This document shows, one piece after another, positions 53,512 to 64,000 of a stretch of DNA of 64,000 nt. The stretch spans positions 214,715 through 278,714 of the forward strand of contig NZ_FNAE01000003.1 in the NCBI RefSeq assembly GCF_900101755.1, in the 5' to 3' direction. Each line of letters opens with the position of its first letter. The first letter of the stretch is position 1. Position numbers and translations under genes: made by a program. The stretch comes from Ectopseudomonas alcaliphila (GTDB lineage: Bacteria; Pseudomonadota; Gammaproteobacteria; Pseudomonadales; Pseudomonadaceae). The notes under the pieces are model-generated. The model made no database searches, was not told where the DNA came from, and was given only the letters and a program-made list of their open reading frames with translations.

Positions 53512-54486
53512 CTAACCTGGTTGGGTTTCGATGCTCTGCTCGCCTTGCTTGCGCAGGGTCTTCGCGCGCTTTTCCAGCACCAGGTAGGTAGCGCTGGCCA
53601 GCAGCAGCGGCAGCAGGTAATAGAGCACGCGATAGGCGAGCAGGGCAGCGATCAGGCTGGCTTGGCTGTATTGATGCTGCAGCAAGGCGAGAAACACCGC
53701 CTCGAGCACCCCCAGGCCGGCAGGAATATGCGCCACCGCCGCCGCCATGCAGCTGATCAGCAGCACCCCGAGCACCGAGGTATAGGAGGCGCCTTCCGGC
53801 AGCAGCCAGTAGATCAGGGCAGCCATCAGCGACCAGTTGCTTGCCCCCAGGCATATCTGTAGCAGCGCCATGCGCAACGATGGCAGGGCGATGGCGCGGT
53901 CGCGAAGGTGCCAGACGCGTTGCCGGGAAAACGCGCAGATGCCGACATAAGCGCTGACCACCCCCAGCAGGGCAAAACCCAGCAGCTGCAGGCCGGTCAC
54001 ACCCAGCGCCCAGTTTTCCGGCAACTGCACCAGGCGCAGGGAGAAGATCACCCCGGCCAACGCCATGTAGCCGGTCCAGTTGGTCAGCAGGCTCAGGCTG
54101 AGGATGCGCGTCACATTCGAGGCGCTCAGGCCAAGGCGCATGTACAGCCGATAACGCATCGCCACGCCACCGATCCAGGTGGTGAAGTTCAGGTTGAAGG
54201 CGTAACAGACCATCGCCACCGGCAGGACCTGACGCGCCGGCAGGTGATGGCGACTGTAATGGCGGCCCAGCAAGTCGTAGCAGCCAAATACCAGATAGCT
54301 GGCGAAGGCGATCAGCGCCCCCACCGCCAGGGTTTGCGCGCTGTAGTCGCTGAGCGCCTGGCGCACTTCGCCCCAGTCCAGATTGCGCGCCAGCATGTAC
54401 AGCAGGGCTGGTACAGCCAGGAGAAAGAACAGGGTGAGTGCGCGTTTGCCCCAGCGCATCCAGGGGTTGTTGTGAGCGCTATTCAT
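53512..54486 (-). CDS. ybhN: YbhN/UPF0104 lysylphosphatidylglycerol-synthase-like membrane protein
   Basis: The 324-residue protein has about eight membrane helices and the family segments NLNFTTWIGGVAMRYRLYMR and HIPAGLGVLEAVFLALL. These flippase-like proteins resemble the membrane part of MprF. It overlaps clsB by 4 nt, as in E. coli ybhPON, so a link to cardiolipin metabolism is likely. Confidence 0.88.
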   Translation of the reverse strand: MNSAHNNPWMRWGKRALTLFFLLAVPALLYMLARNLDWGEVRQALSDYSAQTLAVGALIAFASYLVFGCYDLLGRHYSRHHLPARQVLPVAMVCYAFNLNFTTWIGGVAMRYRLYMRLGLSASNVTRILSLSLLTNWTGYMALAGVIFSLRLVQLPENWALGVTGLQLLGFALLGVVSAYVGICAFSRQRVWHLRDRAIALPSLRMALLQICLGASNWSLMAALIYWLLPEGASYTSVLGVLLISCMAAAVAHIPAGLGVLEAVFLALLQHQYSQASLIAALLAYRVLYYLLPLLLASATYLVLEKRAKTLRKQGEQSIETQPG

Positions 54487-55685
54487 CCGATCTTTTCCTC
54501 TTCATAGCCGCTGGCCTTGTCGGTTGGCTCCAGCGGTTTCAGGCTCTTGCGGTGCGCGGGTAGCCAGCCGGCGATGGCCGGAAAGCGACGCAGAAAGTGA
54601 AAGCACAGGAACACCAGCGGCGCACGCCACCAGTAGCCGCGTATCACGCGATCCAGTTCGATGCGCTTGCAGTGCTCGGCGGACAGCTCGAGCAGGTGGT
54701 CATGCAGATACTGGTTGAAGGCCCGGTCACGGATCACCAGATTGGCCTCCAGATTCAACGCCAGGCTCAGCGGGTCGAGGTTGCTCGAACCGACCGTGGC
54801 CCATTCCTCGTCCACCAGCGCCACCTTGCCGTGCAGCGGGCGCTGGCAGTATTCGTAGATCACCACGCCGTCGCGCAGCAGGTAGTTGTAGAGCAGGCGC
54901 GAGAAGGCCTGGACCCAGCGCATGTCTGGCTGGCCCTGCAGGATCAGGGTCACCTGCACGCCCCGCCGCGCGGCGTTGCGCAGGGCGCGCAGCACGCGAT
55001 AGCCGGGGAAGAAATAGGCATTGGCCACCACCAGGCGTTTGCGCGCGGACTCGAAGGCGCGCAGGTGTTCGTCCTCGATATCGGTGGTGTGACGCTCGTT
55101 GTCACGCTCCAGCAGCATCACTCGAGCACCACCTGCAGGCTGTTTCGAGGGCTGCGCCGGGCTCGTCTCGCTGACGGCCGGGCGCAGGAAACGCAGCATG
55201 GCCACATGCAGATCGCTGACGATCGGACCGCTCACCTCGACGGCATAGTCCTGCTTGGCCATCTCGCCGAAGTCGCCAAGGTGATCGGCCGAATAGTTGA
55301 TGCCGCCGACAAAGGCGCACTGGCCGTCGATCACCACCAGCTTGCGATGCAGGCGACGGAACAGGTTGGTACGCATGCCAAAGCGCCTGGGGCTGGGATC
55401 GAAGACATGAATCTTGACCCCTTCGCGGGTCAGCGCTGCGACGTATTCATGCTGCAGGTCGGCAGTGCCGTAGCCGTCCACGGCGATGACCACGCGTACA
55501 CCGCGCCGCGCTGCGCCGATCAGCACTTCCTGCAGTTCGAGACCGACCTTGTCCTCGCGGATGATGAAGGTTTCCAGCAGCACCTCGATGCGCGCGGCAC
55601 GAATGCAGTCGAACACCCGAGGGTAATAGCCCTCGCCATTGATCAGCAGGCGCAGCTGGTTGCCGTCTCGCCATATGCCACTCAC
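54483..55685 (-). CDS. clsB: Cardiolipin synthase B (phospholipase D family)
   Basis: The 400-residue protein has two HKD motifs: HRKLVVIDGQCAFVGGIN (about residue 119) and HGKVALVDEEWATVGSSN (about 296). These are the catalytic sites of ClsB/YbhO. The start is GTG 55685, overlapping the stop of the upstream gene (GTGA). Makes cardiolipin from phosphatidylglycerol, possibly with phosphatidylethanolamine. Confidence 0.92.
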   Translation of the reverse strand: MSGIWRDGNQLRLLINGEGYYPRVFDCIRAARIEVLLETFIIREDKVGLELQEVLIGAARRGVRVVIAVDGYGTADLQHEYVAALTREGVKIHVFDPSPRRFGMRTNLFRRLHRKLVVIDGQCAFVGGINYSADHLGDFGEMAKQDYAVEVSGPIVSDLHVAMLRFLRPAVSETSPAQPSKQPAGGARVMLLERDNERHTTDIEDEHLRAFESARKRLVVANAYFFPGYRVLRALRNAARRGVQVTLILQGQPDMRWVQAFSRLLYNYLLRDGVVIYEYCQRPLHGKVALVDEEWATVGSSNLDPLSLALNLEANLVIRDRAFNQYLHDHLLELSAEHCKRIELDRVIRGYWWRAPLVFLCFHFLRRFPAIAGWLPAHRKSLKPLEPTDKASGYEEEKIG

Positions 55686-56470
55686 AGGTGAATCTCCGCT
55701 GCCAGTGGCGCGTGATCGGACAGATGCGACCACGGCCGGGTAGACAACACCTGCGGCTGGTGCGCCGTGGCATTGCGGGTGTAGATGCGATCCAGGCGCA
55801 GCAGCGGCATGCGCGCGGGGAAACTGCGCGCGGGCTTGCCGTGACGATGTCCGAACGCCTCGCGCAGCCCATGTGGCGCCAATAGATCGTCCGCGCGCAG
55901 GCGCCAATCGTTGAAGTCGCCGGCGACTATCACCGGCGCGCTGGGTTCGAAGGTCGCCAGCAAATCCAGCAACAAGCTTATCTGCTGGCGGCGGTGCGCC
56001 TCACGCAAACCGAGGTGTACGCACACCGCATGCACGGCGTCCTGCCCCGGTACGTCGAGGCGGCAGTGCAGCAGGCCGCGCTGCTCGGTGCCGCTGACCG
56101 TCACGTCGAGGTTGTGATACTCGAGGATGGGAAAGCGCGAGAGCAGGGCGTTGCCGTGATCGCCCGCCGGGTACACGGCGTTGCGCCCGTAGGCGAACTG
56201 CGGCCACATGCTGTCGGCGAGAAATTCGTACTGCGGCACGCTGGGCCAGTCGTGGAAGCGCTTGGCATGCAGGGCATGGCTACCGAGCACCTCCTGCAGG
56301 AACACCAGGTCGGCCCCGGTGGCCTGCACCGCGCTGCGCAATTCGGGGAGGATGAAGCGGCGGTTGAGTGCGGTAAAACCCTTGTGCGTGTTGATCGTCA
56401 ACACGCGCAGACATTTCATCGGTGTCACGCGGTCGATGATTACCTCCGGCTTGGCAATGGTGCTGTTCAT
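55682..56470 (-). CDS. ybhP: YbhP-type endonuclease/exonuclease/phosphatase family protein
   Basis: The 262-residue protein has the EEP-fold motifs: LTINTHKGF, LVFLQEVLG, VIVAGDFNDWR, RLDRIYT and LSDHAPLAAEI. In the ybhPON operons it precedes clsB; it may be a phosphodiesterase on lipid or sugar. ATG 56470 starts MNSTIAKPEV. Confidence 0.88.
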   Translation of the reverse strand: MNSTIAKPEVIIDRVTPMKCLRVLTINTHKGFTALNRRFILPELRSAVQATGADLVFLQEVLGSHALHAKRFHDWPSVPQYEFLADSMWPQFAYGRNAVYPAGDHGNALLSRFPILEYHNLDVTVSGTEQRGLLHCRLDVPGQDAVHAVCVHLGLREAHRRQQISLLLDLLATFEPSAPVIVAGDFNDWRLRADDLLAPHGLREAFGHRHGKPARSFPARMPLLRLDRIYTRNATAHQPQVLSTRPWSHLSDHAPLAAEIHL

Positions 56471-56486
56471 TGTCGGCTGCGCTCGC

Positions 56487-56642
56487 TCACAGGTCGCCCA
56501 CGGCATGAGCGAGCATGAGTTTCGCGTGTCCGCCCGCCACCCCACGGAGCATGAAGTTGTGGGTGGTGCAGGCCTGTGCATCGGGCTGCTCGACCTGATC
56601 CCGGCAGCTATCACGGTCGGCATGGAGTGCTTCGGTTGTCAT
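56487..56642 (-). CDS. 51-residue hypothetical protein before ybhP
   Basis: From ATG 56642 after AAAAGGAGCCCGTG, a strong ribosome-binding site, a 51-residue soluble peptide with two cysteines and several His, ending 16 bp before ybhP. A likely sigma-22-type promoter lies 113 bp upstream. Family not recognised. Confidence 0.5.
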   Translation of the reverse strand: MTTEALHADRDSCRDQVEQPDAQACTTHNFMLRGVAGGHAKLMLAHAVGDL

Positions 56643-56754
56643 CACGGGCTCCTTTTGCCAGCCAGGCGGCCGGTTTACGTAGGTTCGCTATTTCTCTTTC
56701 AGGCTGATGCGCCGCGCACGGCGCTGCTTCCAGAATTTTTCCCTCATCCTAGTT

Positions 56755-56782
56755 TTCGAGTTGGCAGACAAAGGCTGGGTTC
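56755..56782 (-). promoter_or_regulatory. AlgU-type promoter of the ybhP-clsB-ybhN operon
   Basis: Minus-strand GAACCC-N17-TCGAA, preceded by AAAAGCCT, as at 32968 and 37583 (GCCTGAAC context). Confidence 0.5.
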
Positions 56783-56800
56783 AGGCTTTTTTTGCGCCTG

Positions 56801-58915
<2,115 letters not shown>

Positions 58916-58925
58916 GGTGGTGACC

Positions 58926-59177
58926 TCAGGCTTTCGGCGTCTTGGGCGTGCGCGGAGCACGGGGTTTCTTCAGCAGCGCCGGCTGTTCGGCTTCGCTCAG
59001 CGGCACTGTCTTGGGTTTGCTGATGCGCCGTGGTTTGGGTGCGGCCTGGGCTTGCGCCTCGGCTTCGGCCAGCTTGCTGGCCATCTTCCAGTGCCGCTCG
59101 TGCTGGCCATGGGGGCGGCCTTCGGATTCCCAGATCTGAAAGGCAAACTCACGTATGCGCTGCTCATCGATATTCAT
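58926..59177 (-). CDS. DUF2934 small protein
   Basis: The 83-residue protein starts MNIDEQRIREFAFQIWESEG then RPHGQHERHW, the DUF2934 motif (I-R-x-A-Y-x-I-W-E-x-E-G-x-P-x-G), followed by a basic Pro/Lys tail. It is common in glycogen or stress operons; function unknown. Tightly packed between treY and glgX. Confidence 0.85.
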   Translation of the reverse strand: MNIDEQRIREFAFQIWESEGRPHGQHERHWKMASKLAEAEAQAQAAPKPRRISKPKTVPLSEAEQPALLKKPRAPRTPKTPKA

Positions 59178-59193
59178 GGCGTGACTCCTATGA

Positions 59194-61938
59194 TCAAGAG
59201 GTAAGGCGAAGCAGATTGATCGGCAACTCGGCCAGCGCAGCGGCAACTGGCACGCCCTGGTGAGCGGCGAGCCGGCATGGCGCAAGCAGACCGGTGACGT
59301 GAAAGTCGTGCAGTTCACCTGGCAGTAGCACTGTGGTGTCGGCCCAGCGCGGCGCGGGCACATGCGGCTGATCGTGCTCTGCGAGCAGGCCGGCGGCCAG
59401 GCGCGGTGCAATCACCAGCACATGCTCGTCGCCGTGACGACGCAGGAAGGCGACTACCTGCGCGGCATGCGGGCCCGTTACCGGCAGAGGCTGATAGTCG
59501 CCCTGGCTGAACAGCAACGGATGCGCCGCACGAAGCGCCAGAACCTGCTGGATCAGCCATTGCTTGATACGCCCGTCCTGCCAGCTGGCCAGCTTGTCCG
59601 CAGCACTGTCCCCGGTCTGCAAGGCGGCCTGCCTTGCGGGGAAGTCCACCGGGCGGCGGTTGTCCGGGTCGACCAGGCTGAAGTCCCAGAACTCGCAGCC
59701 CTGGTACAGATCAGGCACACCCGGCGTGGTCATGCGCAGCAGACATTGCACCAGGCTGTTCAGGACGCCGGCAGGGGCTATTGCGGCGACGGTACCCGCC
59801 AGTTCGGTGCGCAAGGCCAATCCGGCTGGCTCGCACAACAGGCGCCGCAGAAAGTCGGCGCAGGCGGCTTCGTGTGCTTCGTTCGGCGCGCTCCAGGCGC
59901 TATTGAGCTTGGCCTCGCGCAGCGCCTTGCGCTGCCAGTCCAACAGACGCTGCAGGTAGGCTTCCAGGCCGACGCCATCGTCCGCCTGCAGGCCCAGCGG
60001 CCAGCTGCCGATCAGCGCCTGGTAGAGGATCGCTTCTTCGCCGCCATCCGGCGCCTGCTGCAGATGACTGCTGCGCAGCGGTTGCGCGAGCTGGTGCCAG
60101 TGCCTGACACGCTCGGCATACCAGGCAGCGCGCTCGCTGAGCACCGCCAGGCGCGCGCGGCAGTCCTCGCCGCGCTTGTGGTCATGAGTGGCGGTAGCCA
60201 GCAGGTTGAGCGGATGCTGCGCTGAGCGTTCGCGACAGGCCTGATGGAAACGCTCGACGCTGGCGCTGAAATGCTCGGCATCGAAGCCCACGTCATAACG
60301 CGACAGCAGCACGCCGGCGCGATACAGCGCAGTGTCTTCGACGGCCTTGGCGGCCACTGGCGAGGTCAGCTGCTGGAAACGCGTCAGCGCCAAGGCACGC
60401 AGACGGCGCGCACGGCCGGGTGGCAGCGCACGCAGGAAGGCGCCGCCGAGCCAGTCGTCGAGATGCGGCAGCAAGGGCCAGTCGGCCTCGGCCAGGGTCT
60501 GCCGCGCACCGTCCAGCGCCTGCTGGAAGAAGCGCCGATCCTGCTGCGAACGGCCACAGGTCTGGGCATAGGTGCGATACACCGGAAAGTGCACGATCAG
60601 CTCGCGCAGCGTGCGGCGGATGGCGCCGAGGGTCAGGTCACGCGTGGCGATGTCGTGGCGGGCCACGTGCAGCAGGCGCTGGGCGACTTCCTCCAGATCG
60701 CCGGCCAGCGAGCCTTCCAGCACCAGGCGGCGCGCTTGCAGTATCTCTTCCTGAAAAGCTCCGGGGCGGCCGCTCTGCGCTTGCCACAGCTCGCTCAGTG
60801 GCAGCTCGCCGTGCGGGTCGTGCTGCAGCAGCGACACCTGGTTCATGAATTCGTAGCCGGTGCTGCCGTCCACCGGCCACTCCTGGGGCAGGTGTTCACC
60901 AGCGCCGAGGATCTTCTCCACGAAAATGGGGAAGGGCGCATCGCCGCGCAGCTGCCGGACACGACGGCGCAGCCGGCTGCAATAGGCGCGCGGGTTGGCC
61001 AGCCCGTCGACATGGTCGATACGCAGGCCGTCGATCAGCCCGCGTTCGATCAGCTCGAAGACCTTGGCGTGCGTCTGTTCGAATACCTGCCGATGCTCGA
61101 CGCGCAGCGCGCCCAGCTCGTTGATGTCGAAGAAGCGCCGCCAGTTGATGTCGTCCGCTGCGGTACGCCAACTGGCCACGCGGTAGTGCTGGCGCTCGAG
61201 CAGCGCGTGCAGGCGCTTTTGCGCCGCTTCGTCGCGGCCCTGGAAACTGCCGAGCAGCGGCACCACCTTGTGCGCCTGGGCGGCCAGTTCGGCGCACAGC
61301 TGTTCGGCCTGGGTGCGGCTGTCGCCAGCGCGGCCCAGGCGGGCGAAACGCTGGCCCAATTCACGCAGCGCGGCATCCTCACTGCTGCGCAGGATGTTGG
61401 CGTAGCTGGGCGGTGTCAGCGGCAGGCGATGCTCGAAGTGCTGCGCATGGAAGCGTCCGCGCTCGGCATCGAACACCAGCTCCAGCGTGCCGTCACGCAG
61501 CGCCTCGCCGTAGTCGCTGCGCAGAAAGGGCACCAGCAGCTGGCCGCTGAGCAACGGGTCATGGGATTGCCACTGGATGTCGAAGAACGCTGCGTAAGGG
61601 CTTTCTTGCCCCCATTCCAGTACGTCCAGCCACCAGGGATTGCCGTCGCCGCCCACGGCCATGTGGTTGGGCACGATATCCAGAATCAGCCCCATGTCAT
61701 GGGCACGCAGGGTTTCCACCAACTGTACCAGCGCCTCTTCACCGCCCAGCTCGGGGTTGATCCGGCTGGGGTCGATCACGTCATAGCCGTGTTGCGAGCC
61801 GGGGCGGGCGGTGAGAATCGGCGAGGCGTACAGGTGGCTGATACCCAGCTGAGCCAGATAGGGCACCTGGGCCGCCGCGTCGCGCAGGGTGAAACCCTTG
61901 TGCAGCTGCAGGCGCAGCGTGGCGCGCAACTCAGTCAT
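59194..61938 (-). CDS. treY: Malto-oligosyltrehalose synthase
   Basis: The 914-residue GH13_26 enzyme begins MTELRATLRLQLHKGFTLRD, has YASPILTARPGSQHGYDV, nucleophile region GLRIDHVDGLANPRAY (near 306) and the tail YQGCEFWDFSLVDPDNRRPV. It converts the reducing end of maltodextrin into a trehalosyl unit. ATG 61938 overlaps the malQ stop by 8 nt and has GGGAGG upstream. Confidence 0.95.
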   Translation of the reverse strand: MTELRATLRLQLHKGFTLRDAAAQVPYLAQLGISHLYASPILTARPGSQHGYDVIDPSRINPELGGEEALVQLVETLRAHDMGLILDIVPNHMAVGGDGNPWWLDVLEWGQESPYAAFFDIQWQSHDPLLSGQLLVPFLRSDYGEALRDGTLELVFDAERGRFHAQHFEHRLPLTPPSYANILRSSEDAALRELGQRFARLGRAGDSRTQAEQLCAELAAQAHKVVPLLGSFQGRDEAAQKRLHALLERQHYRVASWRTAADDINWRRFFDINELGALRVEHRQVFEQTHAKVFELIERGLIDGLRIDHVDGLANPRAYCSRLRRRVRQLRGDAPFPIFVEKILGAGEHLPQEWPVDGSTGYEFMNQVSLLQHDPHGELPLSELWQAQSGRPGAFQEEILQARRLVLEGSLAGDLEEVAQRLLHVARHDIATRDLTLGAIRRTLRELIVHFPVYRTYAQTCGRSQQDRRFFQQALDGARQTLAEADWPLLPHLDDWLGGAFLRALPPGRARRLRALALTRFQQLTSPVAAKAVEDTALYRAGVLLSRYDVGFDAEHFSASVERFHQACRERSAQHPLNLLATATHDHKRGEDCRARLAVLSERAAWYAERVRHWHQLAQPLRSSHLQQAPDGGEEAILYQALIGSWPLGLQADDGVGLEAYLQRLLDWQRKALREAKLNSAWSAPNEAHEAACADFLRRLLCEPAGLALRTELAGTVAAIAPAGVLNSLVQCLLRMTTPGVPDLYQGCEFWDFSLVDPDNRRPVDFPARQAALQTGDSAADKLASWQDGRIKQWLIQQVLALRAAHPLLFSQGDYQPLPVTGPHAAQVVAFLRRHGDEHVLVIAPRLAAGLLAEHDQPHVPAPRWADTTVLLPGELHDFHVTGLLAPCRLAAHQGVPVAAALAELPINLLRLTS

Positions 61939-63985
61939 GGCCGGCCTCCCGGCGGGCGCCATCGAGGCAGGCCAGACGCTCGCTGGTGGCCGGCTGTTCC
62001 AGCAGTTCGCTGACCGCCAGCGGGTAGCGCCGCCGCCAGTTCGGGTGCGTATCGCCAGGGCCGGGCAGGTTGGGCTGCTGCTCCAGGCCGCATGCGTCCT
62101 CCAGCGGCAACAGGGCCAGTGGCGCCGGCGTGCGGCCAATGTGCGCGATGCAGGCCAGCAGGCTGGCATCGTCATCCGTACCCGTCAGCATGCCCTGTCG
62201 CTCGAACAGTTGGCGCAGCGCCACGCGCTCGCCGGCACGCTCGGCGTGGTCGCCCTCCAGCAGCTGGGCGTCGCGCTGCCCGGCGCGCACCCGCCATTCC
62301 AGATCGTGGCCGGCGAGCCAGCCCTTGATGGTCGGCAGGTCGTGGGTGGTGGTGGTCGCCAGGGCATTGCCGGGCCAGTCTTCGGCCGGCACGAAGCCGA
62401 GGTCGTCCTGCTCGAACAGCAGCACCCGCGTGCCGAGGACATTGCGCGCGGCGAGTTTGTCGTGCAGGCCCTCGGGCACGGTGCCGAGGTCTTCGCCGAT
62501 CACCAGGGCACGATGGCGGTGCGATTCCAGAGACAGCAGGCGCAGCAGGTCATCCAGTGGGTAGCGCAGGTAGGCGCCGTGCTGCGGCTCCGCGCCCTGG
62601 GGGATCACCCATAGCCGCTGCAGGCCCATGACATGGTCGATACGAATGCCGCCGGCATGCGCCAGGTTGGCCTGGAGCATCTCGATGTAGGCGCGAAAGC
62701 CGTGCTGGCGCAACCCCTGCGGCGAGAAGGCCGATACGCCCCAGTTCTGCCCCTGGCGATTGAGAATGTCCGGCGGTGCGCCGATGGTGACCCGCGGCAG
62801 CAGTTCGTCCTGGCGCGACCAGGCCTGGCTGCCGGCGCAATCGGCGCCTACCGCCAGGTCGGCGATCAGGCCGATGCCCATGCCGGCGCCGCTGGCAGTG
62901 GCCTGAGCCGTTTCCAGGCCATGGGCGATCAGCCACTGGCAAAAGGCGTGAAAGCGCAGTTCATCGATATGTTCGAGGGCGAAACGGGTCACCGCGCCCT
63001 GGTGCGGGCTGCGCAGCGCCTCCGGCCAGGTGCGCCAGTCGCCGCTGACACCTTCGCGCAGGCGCTGGGCATGGATGGCCTCGAAGCAGCAATGCTGCTG
63101 CAGGGCGTCCCCCCCGGCTGCGCGAAAGGCTTCGAAGGGGTCCTGCAACTGCCCGGGGTCATGGCAGAAATCCGCATACAACTGGCGCAACAGGCGCTGG
63201 CGAGTGGCGGCCACGGCCGGCCAGTCGATCAGCTCCAGTGCCTCCAGGCGGGTCATTTCACTCTGCAGCCCGGCGGCTTGAATGGCGCGGTGCACGCGCG
63301 CCTCGCCGAGCAAGGTGACGGGCGCGGCGTACAGGGTGTTGAAGAACACTCGGCTGGACGGTGAGTAGGGGCCGTAGCTACGCAGATCCGCACTGAACTG
63401 CGCGTGCACCGGGCTCAGGGCGATGGCATCGGCGCCGTGATTGGCGGCATGCCGGGCCAGGTCCGCCACCGCCAGCGTATCGCCCAGGCCGCCATCGCCG
63501 TTACGCCGTAGGCCGTAGAGCTGGGCGGTAAGCCCCCAGATGCGCGGCTTGCCGCACAGCTCTTGTACCGACATGCAGGCGGTGGGCGCCACGGCGAGCG
63601 CATGCAGGGTATCGCGAATTTCCAGCTGGTAATAGCCAGGCTGCTGTTGCGCCGGCAAATGACCGTCGCGGTCGAGACGGCCCTCGCTGACATTGCCCCA
63701 CTCGTCGGTCAGCCGATAGGGGCTTTCAGCCGGGTACAGGGTCAGGGCCAGCGGCCGGTTCTGGTCCTGAAGCAGCAGGCTGGAATCCTCCGGCGCATGC
63801 TGCCGGGGCAGCAGTAAGCTCAGGCTTTCGCGCATTTGTTCAGTGGTTTGCGCCGCATAGCCGAGCGCCTCCAGCAGGTTGCGCTGTGCTTCCACAGTTA
63901 CGCTCTGGGGGCGGCCGTGGGCGTCGATCCAGTCGATGCTCAGATCCGCCGCCTGGGCCAATTCGGCCAGTAGTCGATCGCTCAT
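61931..63985 (-). CDS. malQ: 4-alpha-glucanotransferase
   Basis: The 684-residue GH77 protein has RIWGLTAQLYGLR, SPSSRVFFN, nucleophile Asp in GIRIDHVMGLQRLW (near 448), acid Glu in LVIGEDLGTVP (near 497) and TTTHDLPTIKGWLAGHD. It rearranges short maltodextrins into longer chains, supplying TreY and GlgP. ATG 63985 is directly coupled to the gene upstream. Confidence 0.94.
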   Translation of the reverse strand: MSDRLLAELAQAADLSIDWIDAHGRPQSVTVEAQRNLLEALGYAAQTTEQMRESLSLLLPRQHAPEDSSLLLQDQNRPLALTLYPAESPYRLTDEWGNVSEGRLDRDGHLPAQQQPGYYQLEIRDTLHALAVAPTACMSVQELCGKPRIWGLTAQLYGLRRNGDGGLGDTLAVADLARHAANHGADAIALSPVHAQFSADLRSYGPYSPSSRVFFNTLYAAPVTLLGEARVHRAIQAAGLQSEMTRLEALELIDWPAVAATRQRLLRQLYADFCHDPGQLQDPFEAFRAAGGDALQQHCCFEAIHAQRLREGVSGDWRTWPEALRSPHQGAVTRFALEHIDELRFHAFCQWLIAHGLETAQATASGAGMGIGLIADLAVGADCAGSQAWSRQDELLPRVTIGAPPDILNRQGQNWGVSAFSPQGLRQHGFRAYIEMLQANLAHAGGIRIDHVMGLQRLWVIPQGAEPQHGAYLRYPLDDLLRLLSLESHRHRALVIGEDLGTVPEGLHDKLAARNVLGTRVLLFEQDDLGFVPAEDWPGNALATTTTHDLPTIKGWLAGHDLEWRVRAGQRDAQLLEGDHAERAGERVALRQLFERQGMLTGTDDDASLLACIAHIGRTPAPLALLPLEDACGLEQQPNLPGPGDTHPNWRRRYPLAVSELLEQPATSERLACLDGARREAGHD

Positions 63986-64000
63986 CGGGCGGGCTCCAGG
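63982..64000 (-). CDS. Last codons of an upstream gene, probably treZ
   Basis: The frame ending in TGA at 63984-63982 overlaps the malQ ATG by 4 nt and reads LEPAR before the stop. Only five codons are inside the window, so identity is inferred from the usual treZ-malQ-treY order in Pseudomonas. Confidence 0.35.

Overview
The window looks like the chromosome of a fluorescent-group or mendocina/oleovorans-type Pseudomonas. GC is high, codons end mostly in G or C, and the gene families and their order resemble the P. aeruginosa nitrate-assimilation region (around PA1779-PA1786) and its stress/glycogen/trehalose island (around PA2134-PA2165). The resemblance is recalled from knowledge; no search was run.

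Layout. (1) 1-8.1 kb: nitrate uptake genes on the minus strand: nrtA-nrtB-nrtD ABC transporter, a PL7 alginate-lyase-like gene, a thioesterase, the MFS nitrate transporter nasA and the start of a PP2C-type phosphatase gene. Both nrtA and nasA are preceded by a sigma-54 -24/-12 promoter, two hexaloop hairpins of the ANTAR (NasT) type and a terminator hairpin, which is the architecture of nitrate-controlled antitermination. A near-perfect LexA box lies before an uncharacterised gene at 7.5 kb. (2) 8.1-9.5 kb: an enoyl-CoA hydratase family gene, a small membrane protein and tRNA-Ser(GGA).

(3) 9.48-25.55 kb: a prophage of about 16.0 kb of the Pf/inovirus type, inserted in the 3' end of the tRNA-Ser gene and bounded by 33-bp direct repeats. 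From right to left on the minus strand it runs: HTH regulators, small early genes, ssDNA-binding protein, major coat protein plus terminator, a 23-codon coat-like gene, adhesin, DUF2523 protein, Zot/pI, replication initiator, integrase, and a YefM/YoeB-type toxin-antitoxin pair. A plus-strand repressor gene faces the early genes. Behind it lies an AT-rich cargo region (18.8-24.8 kb) with a two-gene Hachiman defence system (HamA nuclease, HamB helicase), three uncharacterised genes (one coiled-coil with two membrane segments) and a ParD/ParE-type pair next to attR.

(4) 25.6-32.1 kb: UDP-glucose dehydrogenase, two galU paralogues, glutathione reductase, a TRIC-type channel and two VOC proteins. 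(5) 32.1-39.9 kb: a stress-gene set (SDR dehydrogenase, KGG protein, hemerythrin, methyltransferase, haem-oxygenase-like enzyme, YbdK ligase, metallothionein, MgtC). (6) 40-64 kb: glucan and trehalose metabolism: glgE, treS-maltokinase fusion, glgB, glgP, glgX, treY, malQ and the probable end of treZ, interleaved with a CBS protein, an alpha/beta hydrolase, a DUF3182 protein and a ybhP-clsB-ybhN membrane-lipid operon.

The trehalose, maltose-1-phosphate and alpha-glucan genes form one cycle: TreS-Mak and GlgE feed maltose units into glucan, GlgB branches it, and GlgP, GlgX, MalQ and TreY(-TreZ) break it down or return it to trehalose. Several of these units are preceded by GAAC-N17-TC elements like AlgU (sigma-22/sigma-E type) promoters, suggesting a common envelope or osmotic stress control.
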